In this document: positions 1-6,257 of the stretch, piece after piece | Layout: each line of letters begins with the position of its first letter | Position numbering within the stretch: the stretch's first letter is position 1 | From: Actinomycetales bacterium | GTDB lineage: Bacteria > Actinomycetota > Actinomycetes > Propionibacteriales > Nocardioidaceae | Assembly (NCBI GenBank): GCA_012513165.1 | Contig: JAAZCT010000006.1 | Location: forward strand, 1-10,287 | DNA: 10,287 nt | Reading direction: 5' to 3' | Translations under genes and position numbers: made by a program | The notes under the pieces: generated by a model | What the model was told of the DNA's origin: nothing | Seen by the model: the letters and a program-made list of their open reading frames with translations, nothing else | Databases searched by the model: none

Positions 1-1753
1 CATATAGGCCAGAGATCCGGGCGGTTTCGAACTGGGGCATCTCGCCGTGAGCATTGGCTAGCCGCAAACGAGCGAAGTCGTCGTTGTCCATCACGGGGAA
101 CGGCAACTGCAAGACTCGGCACGAATCCGGGCTCGGCTCGAGCAGGTTCGCTTCGGCGCCGACAGTTGCTACGAGCGAGGTCACGAGTTCTTCACGAATC
201 GCGTCGAGTGGCGGGTTGGTCACCTGCGCGAAGTGCTGAACGAAGTAGTCGTAAAGCGGGCGGGGTTTTGTGCCCAAAGCCGCGATCGGGGTGTCTGTGC
301 CCATCGAACCGATCGCTTCGGCGCCGGTCTTGGCCATCGGCGTGACGATGCGATCAATTTCTTCTTGGGTCCACCCAAACACCTGTTGTCGCCGCATGAC
401 CGAGGCGTGACTGCTGACGTGAGGTTCGGGAGTTGGCAGATCTGCGAAGCGCGTGAATCCCGAGTCGAGCCAGTCCTGATACGGATGCTCCGCTGAAAGT
501 TGATCCTTCAACTCGGCATCGCCGATGATCCGATGCTCCTTGAGGTCGGCCACGAACATGCGACCTGGTTCGACACGTCCACGCTCAACAATCGTGGCCG
601 GGTCCAGGTCAAGCACGCCTGCTTCGGATGCGAGGACGACGATCCCGTCGTCAGTGATCCAGTAGCGCGCCGGGCGCAGTCCGTTGCGGTCGAGTGTTGC
701 GCCAATGAGATCTCCGTCGGTGAAACAAACGGCTGCCGGCCCATCCCACGGTTCCATCACAGTCGAATTGAACTCGGCCCACGCACGACGTGTTGGGTCG
801 AGGGTTTCATCGTTCTCCCAAGCGGGCGGAATCACCAGACTGACCGCGTGAGGCAAACTACGGCCGCCCAAGTGCAAGAGTTCGAGCACCTCGTCGAGCG
901 AAGCTGTGTCGCTGCCGTCAGGATCGCAGATCGGGAACAGGCGTGAAAGATCGCCCGGCAGGATGTCGCTTTTGAGCAGGGACTCTCGAGCTCGCATCCA
1001 GTTTCGGTTTCCACGCGCGGTGTTAATTTCACCGTTGTGTGCGATATATCTGAACGGGTGAGCCAGCGGCCAACTGGGGAACGTGTTGGTCGAGAACCGA
1101 CTATGCACGATTCCTAACGCCGAAGCCATGAGCGGGTTGCGCAGGTCGTCGAAGAACACCGGCAGTTGTTCGGTGGTCAACATGCCCTTGTAGACCAAGG
1201 TGCGCGATGACAGGGAGGCGAAATGCACGCCCGCTTCGTGGCGTGCTCGCTTATGCACGGCATATACCAAGCGATCAAGTTCGAGCCCCGAAACGTTTTC
1301 GTCAGGGCTGGTCACGAAGAAGAGTTGCATCAATGGCAAATTGGACGCAGATCCATGGCCAAGGATCTCCGGATGCACCGGCACTCGGCGCCAACCCAGA
1401 ACTCGCAAGTTTTCGCTCTTCGCGATGTTCTCGATCGTCTGCTTTGCGCCGTGTGGCTGCTCCGGCGGCAAGAAGGCCATACCTACGGCGTAGTGCCCCG
1501 GCTCTGGAAGATTGAACGATACGGATGCGGCGAGGAACTCGTGCGGCACCTGAATCAGGATGCCGGCACCATCGCCGGTTTCTTCTTCAGCGCCGACAGC
1601 GCCGCGGTGATCAAGATTCGCTAATGCTGTCAGCGCGTGATCGACGATCTTGCGACTGGGCACGCCAGACAGATCGGCTACGAAAGCAACGCCACAGGCA
1701 TCATGTTCGAATGCGGGGTCGTAAAGACCTTGTGCTTCAGGAAAGTTAGACAC
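1..1753 (-). CDS. gltB: Glutamate synthase large subunit, N-terminal part (runs off left edge)
   Basis: This is the large (alpha) subunit of NADPH-type glutamate synthase, which moves the amide of glutamine onto 2-oxoglutarate to give two glutamates in ammonium assimilation. I translated the frame by hand: it is open for 584 codons from a GTG at 1753 and leaves the window still open. Full-length proteins of this family are about 1500 residues, so roughly the first 40% is present. Residues 9-24 read GLYDPAFEHDACGVAF; Cys20 is the expected nucleophile of the class II glutamine amidotransferase domain and becomes N-terminal after removal of a short propeptide. Further landmarks are LDHRG at 47-51, TGDGAG at 59-64 and HNGEIN at 239-244. 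From about residue 500 (TNPPLDAIREELVTSL) the central domain begins. An in-frame TAA 30 bases before the GTG, with no ATG between, fixes the start. There is no good Shine-Dalgarno sequence. The partner gltD is not in the window. Confidence 0.97.
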   Translation of the reverse strand, partial: MSNFPEAQGLYDPAFEHDACGVAFVADLSGVPSRKIVDHALTALANLDHRGAVGAEEETGDGAGILIQVPHEFLAASVSFNLPEPGHYAVGMAFLPPEQPHGAKQTIENIAKSENLRVLGWRRVPVHPEILGHGSASNLPLMQLFFVTSPDENVSGLELDRLVYAVHKRARHEAGVHFASLSSRTLVYKGMLTTEQLPVFFDDLRNPLMASALGIVHSRFSTNTFPSWPLAHPFRYIAHNGEINTARGNRNWMRARESLLKSDILPGDLSRLFPICDPDGSDTASLDEVLELLHLGGRSLPHAVSLVIPPAWENDETLDPTRRAWAEFNSTVMEPWDGPAAVCFTDGDLIGATLDRNGLRPARYWITDDGIVVLASEAGVLDLDPATIVERGRVEPGRMFVADLKEHRIIGDAELKDQLSAEHPYQDWLDSGFTRFADLPTPEPHVSSHASVMRRQQVFGWTQEEIDRIVTPMAKTGAEAIGSMGTDTPIAALGTKPRPLYDYFVQHFAQVTNPPLDAIREELVTSLVATVGAEANLLEPSPDSCRVLQLPFPVMDNDDFARLRLANAHGEMPQFETARISGLY

Positions 1754-1760
1754 GGGAGGA

Positions 1761-1766
1761 ACCTTA
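1761..1766 (-). promoter_or_regulatory. Putative -10 element of a leaderless gltB promoter
   Basis: The coding strand reads TAAGGT, matching the actinobacterial TAnnnT -10 pattern, and ends 7 bases before the GTG start of gltB. That places the expected transcript start at or next to the start codon. A GGTTAG lies exactly 17 bases upstream in the -35 position, although it is a poor -35 hexamer. This is inferred from spacing only. A second AT-rich hexamer, TATATT at 1820-1825, could be an alternative upstream -10 that would give a leader of about 60 bases. Confidence 0.4.
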
Positions 1767-1770
1767 AGAA

Positions 1771-1799
1771 TGTCGTCGGGTTACTAACCAAGGACGACA
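1771..1799. promoter_or_regulatory. Imperfect dyad upstream of gltB, candidate operator or leader hairpin
   Basis: The outer arms TGTCGTC (1771-1777) and GACGACA (1793-1799) are perfect 7-base inverted repeats. The inner arms GGTTA (1779-1783) and TAACC (1785-1789) are perfect 5-base inverted repeats around one central base. The two pairs of arms are slightly offset from each other: one base separates them on one side and three on the other. The element covers about -18 to -46 relative to the gltB start codon. If gltB is leaderless, this overlaps the -35 region and fits an operator. If transcription starts upstream, it would form an RNA hairpin in the leader. It does not match the GlnR or AmtR patterns I know. 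Confidence 0.5.
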
Positions 1800-1843
1800 C
1801 TGGCCTCGGACCGTTTGCAAATATACCACTAGTCCCTAACCAA
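1784..1843. repeat. Two direct repeats CTAACCAA, 52 bp apart, in the miaB-gltB gap
   Basis: The 8-base word CTAACCAA (TTGGTTAG on the coding strand) occurs at 1784-1791 and at 1836-1843, in the same orientation. The 52-bp period is close to five helical turns, so both copies would face the same side of the DNA. The copy nearer gltB forms part of the dyad at 1771-1799. The arrangement suggests a paired protein-binding site for control of gltB, but two 8-base matches in a 127-base gap could also be chance. Confidence 0.35.
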
Positions 1844-1880
1844 ATCGAGCCGCACCGGCCCACTTGTGCGCGAAGTCAGA

Positions 1881-3368
1881 TCAGACGATGTCGCAGGCCG
1901 GCGCAGCGGGTAACGGTTCGGGAATCCCGAAGCCAGGCAAGCCCAACGTCACGGGAGTCTGAACGTGCGTTTGCCCTTGGCGCGCTTCCCAAGCGTCGCC
2001 AGCAGCGGTCCTGCGTACTGAGCTTGGTGCTACATCGGCGACTAGGTGATACGGCGCCGCGTAGGTGATTTCGGTGGTGACCACGTCTCCCGGCCGCACC
2101 TCGATTCCGTGTGCTGCAAAGTGGACCAAACGGTTGTCTCGGGCACGCCCGGTGAGACGTTGCGTTTGTTCGTCCTTGCGGCCGCCACCGCGTGAGGGAC
2201 TGTGATCCGCGACGAGAAGTTCTACCGTCTTTCCAACGAGCAGTTGATTCTGCTGCCACGACACTTCTTTAGAAAGTTTGTCGAGCCGTTCATAGCGCTC
2301 CTGAACAACATCCTTGGGAATTTGGTTGGGTAAATCTGCAGCGGGCGTTCCCGGGCGCGGTGAGTACTGGAACGTGTAACAGGCGCTGAACTTCGCCTCT
2401 GCAACAAGATCAAGCGTGGCTTGGAAGTCTTCCTCGGTTTCGCCGGGGAAACCCACAATGATGTCGGTGGTAATGGCGGCTTGAGGCATCACATCGCGCA
2501 CTCGCTCAAGAATGCCTAGGAATTTGCTACGGCGGTACGACCGTCGCATCTCCTTGAGGACCTTGTCGGAACCTGACTGCAGCGGCATGTGCAATTGCGG
2601 CATCACATTGGGGGTCTCAACCATGGCCGCAATCACATCGTCGGTGAAATCTTTCGGATGCGGGCTAGTGAATCGAACTCGTTCGAGTCCTTCGATCTCA
2701 CCGCAAGCTCGAAGTAGTTTCGAAAATGCCTCGCGGTCGCCGAACTCAACGCCGTAACTGTTGACGTTTTGGCCGAGCAACGTGATTTCGATGACGCCGT
2801 CCGCGACGAGCGCCTTGATCTCAGCGAGAATCTCGCCGGGGCGCCGGTCGCGTTCCTTGCCGCGCAGTGAAGGCACGATACAAAACGTGCACGTGTTGTT
2901 ACACCCCACACTGATCGATACCCACGCTGCGAACACTGAATCGCGCTTCGTAGGAAGGGTAGAGGGAAAGACTTCGAGTGCGTCGAGAATTTCGATTTGC
3001 GATTCCGCTTCGATGCGAGCACGTTCGAGCAACACCGGAAGGGCACCCACGTTATGTGTTCCGAAAACGACGTCGACGTAGGGCGCTTTCGCCAGGATCG
3101 TGTCTTTGTCTTTTTGCGCCAGACAACCGCCAACTGCGATCTGCATACCGGGATTCGCGGCTTTAACGCTGGCGATCATCCCCAGGTTTCCATACAACTT
3201 ATTGTCTGCGTTCTCGCGAACTGCGCAGGTGTTAAACACAACCAGATCGGCTTGCACGCCTTCGGTAGCTGCTTCGAAGCCCGCCGTATGCAGGAGCCCC
3301 GAAATCCGCTCACTGTCGTGAACGTTCATTTGGCAGCCGTAGGTGTGAATCTCGTAAGTCTTAGACAT
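1881..3368 (-). CDS. miaB: tRNA-2-methylthio-N6-dimethylallyladenosine synthase MiaB
   Basis: This radical-SAM methylthiotransferase adds a 2-methylthio group to N6-isopentenyladenosine at position 37 of tRNAs reading UNN codons. The 495-residue protein has the complete architecture. An N-terminal UPF0004 domain holds three cysteines for the auxiliary 4Fe-4S cluster: Cys12 in YGCQMN, Cys48 in [10 protein letters not shown] and Cys82 in GGCLAQ. The radical-SAM motif is CNNTCTFC (Cys156, Cys160, Cys163). Later core motifs include [23 protein letters not shown] and [16 protein letters not shown]-terminal TRAM domain covers about residues 380-450. The tail after TRAM, with a [12 protein letters not shown] segment, is of the kind seen in actinobacterial MiaB. 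The ATG at 3368 gives the expected [15 protein letters not shown] start. No clear Shine-Dalgarno sequence precedes it; a TATCCT hexamer ends 9 bases upstream. It follows the DUF4442 gene by 43 bases. Confidence 0.98.
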   Translation of the reverse strand: MSKTYEIHTYGCQMNVHDSERISGLLHTAGFEAATEGVQADLVVFNTCAVRENADNKLYGNLGMIASVKAANPGMQIAVGGCLAQKDKDTILAKAPYVDVVFGTHNVGALPVLLERARIEAESQIEILDALEVFPSTLPTKRDSVFAAWVSISVGCNNTCTFCIVPSLRGKERDRRPGEILAEIKALVADGVIEITLLGQNVNSYGVEFGDREAFSKLLRACGEIEGLERVRFTSPHPKDFTDDVIAAMVETPNVMPQLHMPLQSGSDKVLKEMRRSYRRSKFLGILERVRDVMPQAAITTDIIVGFPGETEEDFQATLDLVAEAKFSACYTFQYSPRPGTPAADLPNQIPKDVVQERYERLDKLSKEVSWQQNQLLVGKTVELLVADHSPSRGGGRKDEQTQRLTGRARDNRLVHFAAHGIEVRPGDVVTTEITYAAPYHLVADVAPSSVRRTAAGDAWEARQGQTHVQTPVTLGLPGFGIPEPLPAAPACDIV

Positions 3369-3377
3369 GACTGTTCA

Positions 3378-3383
3378 AGGATA
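3378..3383 (-). promoter_or_regulatory. Possible -10 element in front of miaB
   Basis: The coding strand reads TATCCT, which fits TAnnnT, 9 bases before the miaB ATG. Transcription from it would leave a leader of only two or three bases. No recognisable -35 hexamer is present. miaB may equally be read through from the DUF4442 gene. Confidence 0.25.
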
Positions 3384-3411
3384 CTTCCCGTGTTTCGGCG
3401 CCGGCGATCGA

Positions 3412-3870
3412 TCAGCGCTTGGGTGTAACCCACAAGTTGATGACGCCTTGAACCACGATGGTGCCGTCGTCGCGGCTTGCGATCACCGTGACTGGGACGT
3501 CCGGGCCGTTTTCCCAGTCTTCAGGAGTTGTCGAGGCCGTGCACACAATGTCACTGGTGGACTTTGCGAGGTATTCGACGTCCATACCTTTGGGCAACCA
3601 CCGCTTATCGCTCGGAACCGTGGCCTCAGCAAGCAAACCCATGGCCGCTTCGAGCCCATTGCAGACTGCGATTGCATGGACTGTCCCGATATGGTTCTCG
3701 ACTGCTTTCCGTTTAGGGACACGAACTTGAGCAAAATGAGGCTCCATAGCTTGGACGTCTGGGCGCACTGTGGAAAAGTACGGTGCCTTGCGAGCGAAAA
3801 ATGTCGAGAAGACCCTGCCGCCAAAGGGCACTGCTGTGATTTTCTTATACAGACCATATGTAGACGTCAT
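3412..3870 (-). CDS. DUF4442 hotdog-fold protein, putative thioesterase-like
   Basis: This 152-residue protein is recognised as the DUF4442 family, which adopts the hotdog fold of acyl-CoA thioesterases; no reaction is established for it. Seen in the sequence: an N-terminal helix region with APYF at 29-32, then a hotdog core helix NHIGTVHAIAVCNGLEAAMG at 59-78. His60 and Asn59 lie where hotdog enzymes often carry catalytic residues. A segment RWLPKGMDVEYLAK (90-103) typical of the family follows, then two C-terminal strands ending in VINLWVTPKR. There is no signal peptide or membrane segment, so it should be cytoplasmic. The frame is open up to an ATG at 3981, but that extension overlaps recX and is rich in charged filler. 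The ATG at 3870 starts where relatives start, and a TAnnnT hexamer sits 7 bases before it. It lies between recX and miaB; the neighbours give no firm clue to its substrate. Confidence 0.85.
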   Translation of the reverse strand: MTSTYGLYKKITAVPFGGRVFSTFFARKAPYFSTVRPDVQAMEPHFAQVRVPKRKAVENHIGTVHAIAVCNGLEAAMGLLAEATVPSDKRWLPKGMDVEYLAKSTSDIVCTASTTPEDWENGPDVPVTVIASRDDGTIVVQGVINLWVTPKR

Positions 3871-3877
3871 GTTATAC

Positions 3878-3883
3878 AGCCTA
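3878..3883 (-). promoter_or_regulatory. Putative -10 element of a leaderless promoter for the DUF4442 gene
   Basis: The coding strand reads TAGGCT, fitting TAnnnT, and ends 7 bases before the ATG at 3870. No Shine-Dalgarno sequence is present. The identical hexamer stands 6 bases before ftsK. The -35 region is not recognisable. The element supports both the shorter start for this gene and a separate transcription unit from recA-recX. Confidence 0.35.
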
Positions 3884-3909
3884 CGATCACGGTCCGTGTG
3901 CTTCGCCAG

Positions 3910-3932
3910 CGGCAGTCTGATGAAAACTGCCG
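3910..3932 (-). terminator. Hairpin after recX, possible terminator without U-tract
   Basis: CGGCAGT (3910-3916) and ACTGCCG (3926-3932) are perfect 7-base inverted repeats with a 9-base loop. The hairpin begins 14 bases after the recX stop codon. A second weaker stem, CCGGT/ACCGG (3930-3934 and 3941-3945), shares its edge and could compete. No run of T follows on the coding strand, so it is not a canonical intrinsic terminator. Actinobacterial terminators often lack the run. It lies upstream of the putative promoter of the next gene, which fits a transcript boundary. Confidence 0.35.
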
Positions 3933-3946
3933 GTACCGCAACCGGT

Positions 3947-4465
3947 TCAGTCTTGGAACTCGTCTGCAAGGTCTCTTGCAAGACCCAGTTCTACTGCAAC
4001 AACGTCGAAACACAGGTGGGGCGGGTAGCCTTTGCGCATCAAGAAGCTGGTGAGTCGGCGCTTTTGAATGGCCGGTTCGAATCTAGCGAGACTAGGTAGC
4101 CGTCGCTGCACGAGTTGATGAGCTCGTTGACGCTCGTCTTCGGAATCTAAGGATTTCAGCGCCAGTTGAATCAGCTCGTCTGTGATTCCTTTGACTTTCA
4201 ATTCACGCGATATTGCGCCTCGCGCCAAACCTTTGGACCGATGCCGGGCAGCTACCCAATCGAGTGCGAACCGTTCGTCGTTGATGAACCCTTGAGCTTC
4301 AAGTTTGACAAGCACCCTCGCGATAACTTCGGCAGGCACTTGCTTTTCCTCAAGTGCCTGCCGAAGTTCAGCGCTGCTGCGGTCGCGCGCAGCTAAACGG
4401 TCGAACGCGATCTTTGTTGCGAAAGCTTGCGCCTGTTCGGGCGTCATTGATTCCGCGTCGGCCAT
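3947..4465 (-). CDS. recX: Regulatory protein RecX
   Basis: RecX binds RecA filaments and limits RecA recombinase and co-protease activity. The 172-residue protein has the all-helical, repeated three-helix layout of the family. Visible landmarks are RLAARDRSSAELRQALEEKQVP near residues 23-44, GFINDERFALDWVAARHR near 59-76, and the second-repeat segment LTSFLMRKGYPPHLCFDVV near 137-155. Its ATG overlaps the recA stop by one base (TGATG), so translation is probably coupled. This keeps RecX low and proportional to RecA and puts it under the same damage-induced promoters. The length is usual for actinobacteria, and no residue stands out as missing. Confidence 0.96.
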   Translation of the reverse strand: MADAESMTPEQAQAFATKIAFDRLAARDRSSAELRQALEEKQVPAEVIARVLVKLEAQGFINDERFALDWVAARHRSKGLARGAISRELKVKGITDELIQLALKSLDSEDERQRAHQLVQRRLPSLARFEPAIQKRRLTSFLMRKGYPPHLCFDVVAVELGLARDLADEFQD

Positions 4466-5538
4466 CAGAAATCAGCAGCCGACAAATCTTCAGCTACCGA
4501 CTCTTCAACAGCCGCAGCTACGCCGATGCCTAGTCCGTCTTTGATCTTCTTCTCGATCTCGATCGCGAGATCCGGGTTGTCTCGCAAGAACTGGCGAGCA
4601 TTCTCTTTGCCTTGGCCAAGCTGGTCACCCTCGTAGGTGTACCAAGCTCCGGCCTTGCGGATGTAGCCGCCATCAACACCCAGGTCGATCAGACTGCCTT
4701 CGCGGCTGATGCCTTGGCCGTACATGATGTCGAACTCGGCTTGTTTGAATGGCGGAGCCAGCTTGTTCTTGACAACCTTGACTCTGGTTCGGTTACCGAC
4801 CATGTCTGAACCGTCTTTGAGAGTTTCGATACGACGCACGTCTAGGCGAACCGAGGCGTAGAACTTAAGCGCCTTACCGCCGGTGGTGGTTTCAGGTGAA
4901 CCGAACATCACACCGATCTTCTCGCGCAACTGATTGATGAAGATCGCGGTGGTACCGGAACCGTTGATCGCGCCGGTCATCTTACGAAGCGCCTGGCTCA
5001 TGAGGCGAGCCTGCAAACCGACGTGACTATCGCCCATTTCGCCGTCGATTTCAGCGCGAGGGACCAAGGCTGCGACGGAGTCGATCACGATGATGTCTAG
5101 TGCGCCAGAACGAATCAACATATCGGCAATTTCAAGAGCCTGTTCGCCCGAGTCCGGCTGCGAAACCAAAAGCGCATCTGTATCTACGCCGAGCTTGCGA
5201 GCGTAGTCAGGATCGAGTGCGTGCTCAGCATCGATGAAGGCAGCCACACCGCCGGCCTTCTGTGCGCTGGCAACAGCGTGAAGTGCGACCGTGGTTTTAC
5301 CTGAGGATTCCGGGCCGTAAATTTCTACGACGCGTCCGCGTGGCAGTCCGCCAATTCCGAGTGCCACATCGAGCGCGACAGCACCCGTGGGAATGACTTC
5401 CATGGGAGCTTGGGTCTGATCGCCCAAACGCATAACTGCGCCCTTGCCGTACGAGCGATCAATCTGGGCTAGCGCGTTGTCTAGCGCCTTGTCTTTGTTA
5501 GCGCGTTCTTTCGCAAGCGCTTTGGTGTTCGTGCTCAT
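4465..5538 (-). CDS. recA: Recombinase RecA
   Basis: RecA is the ATP-dependent strand-exchange protein of homologous recombination and the co-protease that triggers LexA self-cleavage. The chosen start gives 357 residues. Landmarks are Walker A GPESSGKT, Walker B region [12 protein letters not shown], the L1/L2 DNA-binding region through [42 protein letters not shown], and the C-terminal domain ending [13 protein letters not shown]. No intein interrupts it, unlike some mycobacterial recA genes. The frame is open to an ATG at 5574, but a strong Shine-Dalgarno GAGGA at 5546-5550 lies seven bases before the ATG at 5538. The protein from there ([20 protein letters not shown]) matches usual RecA N-termini, so the upstream 12 codons are rejected. 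The gene is preceded by a LexA box and a possible second promoter. Confidence 0.99.
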   Translation of the reverse strand: MSTNTKALAKERANKDKALDNALAQIDRSYGKGAVMRLGDQTQAPMEVIPTGAVALDVALGIGGLPRGRVVEIYGPESSGKTTVALHAVASAQKAGGVAAFIDAEHALDPDYARKLGVDTDALLVSQPDSGEQALEIADMLIRSGALDIIVIDSVAALVPRAEIDGEMGDSHVGLQARLMSQALRKMTGAINGSGTTAIFINQLREKIGVMFGSPETTTGGKALKFYASVRLDVRRIETLKDGSDMVGNRTRVKVVKNKLAPPFKQAEFDIMYGQGISREGSLIDLGVDGGYIRKAGAWYTYEGDQLGQGKENARQFLRDNPDLAIEIEKKIKDGLGIGVAAAVEESVAEDLSAADF

Positions 5539-5545
5539 GTGCTGG

Positions 5546-5550
5546 TCCTC
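5546..5550 (-). promoter_or_regulatory. Ribosome binding site of recA
   Basis: The coding strand reads GAGGA, seven bases before the ATG at 5538. It is among the clearest Shine-Dalgarno sequences in the window and decides the recA start in favour of 5538 over 5574. Confidence 0.8.
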
Positions 5551-5579
5551 ACTGTGTCGTTGGCGGCTGGCCATCTACG

Positions 5580-5602
5580 ACGTTAGGTGAACCCTCAGAC
5601 AT
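5580..5602 (-). promoter_or_regulatory. Candidate RecA-NDp (LexA-independent) promoter of recA
   Basis: The known actinobacterial RecA-NDp promoter pattern is TTGTCRGTG, eight bases, then TAnnnT. The coding strand has ATGTCTGAG at 5602-5594, exactly eight bases, then TAACGT at 5585-5580. That is six of nine matches in the upstream element, with exact spacing and a fitting -10. Transcription would start about 35 bases before the recA ATG. In mycobacteria this promoter type sits nearer the gene than the LexA promoter and depends on PafBC (earlier attributed to ClgR). The upstream match is imperfect, so this is tentative. Confidence 0.4.
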
Positions 5603-5663
5603 TTTTGAGCCTCTTCGACTCGCCTGTGGACTACGTTCAGAGCCAACGTCGGCCTGTGCATTT

Positions 5664-5669
5664 ACAGTA
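5664..5669 (-). promoter_or_regulatory. Putative -10 of the LexA-controlled recA promoter
   Basis: The coding strand reads TACTGT, fitting TAnnnT, two bases downstream of the LexA box. The operator would therefore cover the spacer and block RNA polymerase. The -35 hexamer is not recognisable. Transcription from here would give a leader of about 120 bases in front of recA. Confidence 0.4.
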
Positions 5670-5671
5670 AA

Positions 5672-5687
5672 CCGAACAGATGTTCGA
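5672..5687. promoter_or_regulatory. LexA operator (SOS box) of recA
   Basis: The site reads CCGAACAGATGTTCGA, differing from the actinobacterial SOS box TCGAAC-N4-GTTCGA only at its first base. The perfect dyad core is CGAAC-AGAT-GTTCG. It lies about 135 bases upstream of the recA start. LexA repression here would be lifted when RecA on single-stranded DNA stimulates LexA cleavage, and recX would be induced with recA. A second, overlapping dyad, TCGAA-TGCG-TTCGA at 5684-5697, has the right arms but is two bases too short for a standard SOS box. Confidence 0.9.
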
Positions 5688-5729
5688 ATGCGTTCGACAC
5701 GCCCAAGAAAAAGTTTTTAGAAAATGAGT

Positions 5730-5924
5730 TCAGCGGTCACGATGCGGGAGTTCCAGTTCCGCGTGAACTGCTCGCCAGACTTCTAAGGGCTTCTCGCCGT
5801 CAGCAAGCGCTTCCACGGCAGTACGACTAGACAACGAGTTGATGGCGTGATGACCACCCCAAAACTCCGCGTAGTCATCGCCGAGGTGATGATTCATGCG
5901 TTCCCAGAACTCGCTGTGCCGCAT
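5730..5924 (-). CDS. DUF3046 family small protein
   Basis: This 64-residue protein belongs to the DUF3046 family, found in actinobacteria next to recA; its function is unknown. It begins [22 protein letters not shown]. The family core is visible as an aromatic-rich N-terminal half followed by the segment LSSRTAVEALADGEKPLEVWRAVHAEL. It has no membrane segment, signal peptide or cysteine. Its ATG overlaps the stop of the clgR gene by one base (TGATG), which indicates one operon and coupled translation. The recA control region starts directly behind its stop codon. Confidence 0.92.
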   Translation of the reverse strand: MRHSEFWERMNHHLGDDYAEFWGGHHAINSLSSRTAVEALADGEKPLEVWRAVHAELELPHRDR

Positions 5925-6220
5925 CAGGCGGCAGACATCGAGACGTCGCTGGAGCCGATGGCGGCCACAGTGGCCAAATCGGCTGCTTCATCCAACTCGA
6001 GAAGATCGCTGACTTGCAGGAGAACTTGGCTCAAGGGGATTTCCAGGGCGTCAGCCAACGCCGCGAGCAATTCGGAACTGGGCTCTTTCTGGCCTCGTTC
6101 GATCTCGGATATGTAGCTGAGGCTGACGCGCGCCCGCGAAGAAAGATCGCGCAAGGTGAGCCCTTGGGCCCGACGACGCGCCCGCAGAACTTCACCCATC
6201 AATTGGCGCATCGGAGTCAT
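5924..6220 (-). CDS. clgR: ClgR-type XRE-family transcriptional regulator
   Basis: This is a small helix-turn-helix regulator of the ClgR type, which in streptomycetes, corynebacteria and mycobacteria activates clp protease genes and stress genes. The 98-residue protein carries an XRE/Cro-type domain at about 10-66: [17 protein letters not shown], then [24 protein letters not shown]. The [18 protein letters not shown] recognition region is the family hallmark. It ends in Ala-Ala, as in ClgR proteins that are degraded by ClpP through C-terminal alanines. The frame is open to a GTG at 6229, with ATGs at 6226 and 6220. An AAGGAAGG at 6229-6236 is spaced eight bases from the ATG at 6220 and touches or overlaps the others, so 6220 is chosen. 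It follows cinA by 37 bases and overlaps DUF3046. Confidence 0.93.
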   Translation of the reverse strand: MTPMRQLMGEVLRARRRAQGLTLRDLSSRARVSLSYISEIERGQKEPSSELLAALADALEIPLSQVLLQVSDLLELDEAADLATVAAIGSSDVSMSAA

Positions 6221-6228
6221 CGTCATCA

Positions 6229-6236
6229 CCTTCCTT
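6229..6236 (-). promoter_or_regulatory. Ribosome binding site of clgR
   Basis: The coding strand reads AAGGAAGG. Its spacing of eight bases to the ATG at 6220 is ideal, while the GTG at 6229 overlaps it. It decides the clgR start. Confidence 0.65.
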
Positions 6237-6257
6237 CACTTATCAACACGCGAACAC

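Noticed and set aside
500..946. Plus-strand open frame (148 codons) in the left part of the window
   Set aside because: It is opposite gltB, whose minus-strand frame is open and conserved over the whole stretch.
2000..2035. MiaB tail after the TRAM domain as an unusual extension
   Set aside because: Similar [16 protein letters not shown] tails are normal in actinobacterial MiaB.
3367..4053. Long plus-strand open frame (228 codons) across the DUF4442 gene and the recX end
   Set aside because: It lies opposite two recognised minus-strand genes and a gap, has no recognisable domain, and its composition is that of a complementary-strand shadow.
5539..5574. Twelve-codon N-terminal extension of recA
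   Set aside because: It contains the strong GAGGA ribosome binding site of the ATG at 5538 and does not resemble RecA N-termini.
6221..6257. ClgR self-binding site upstream of clgR
   Set aside because: Only a single GTTCGC half is present; the GCG partner of the known ClgR pattern is missing at the right distance.
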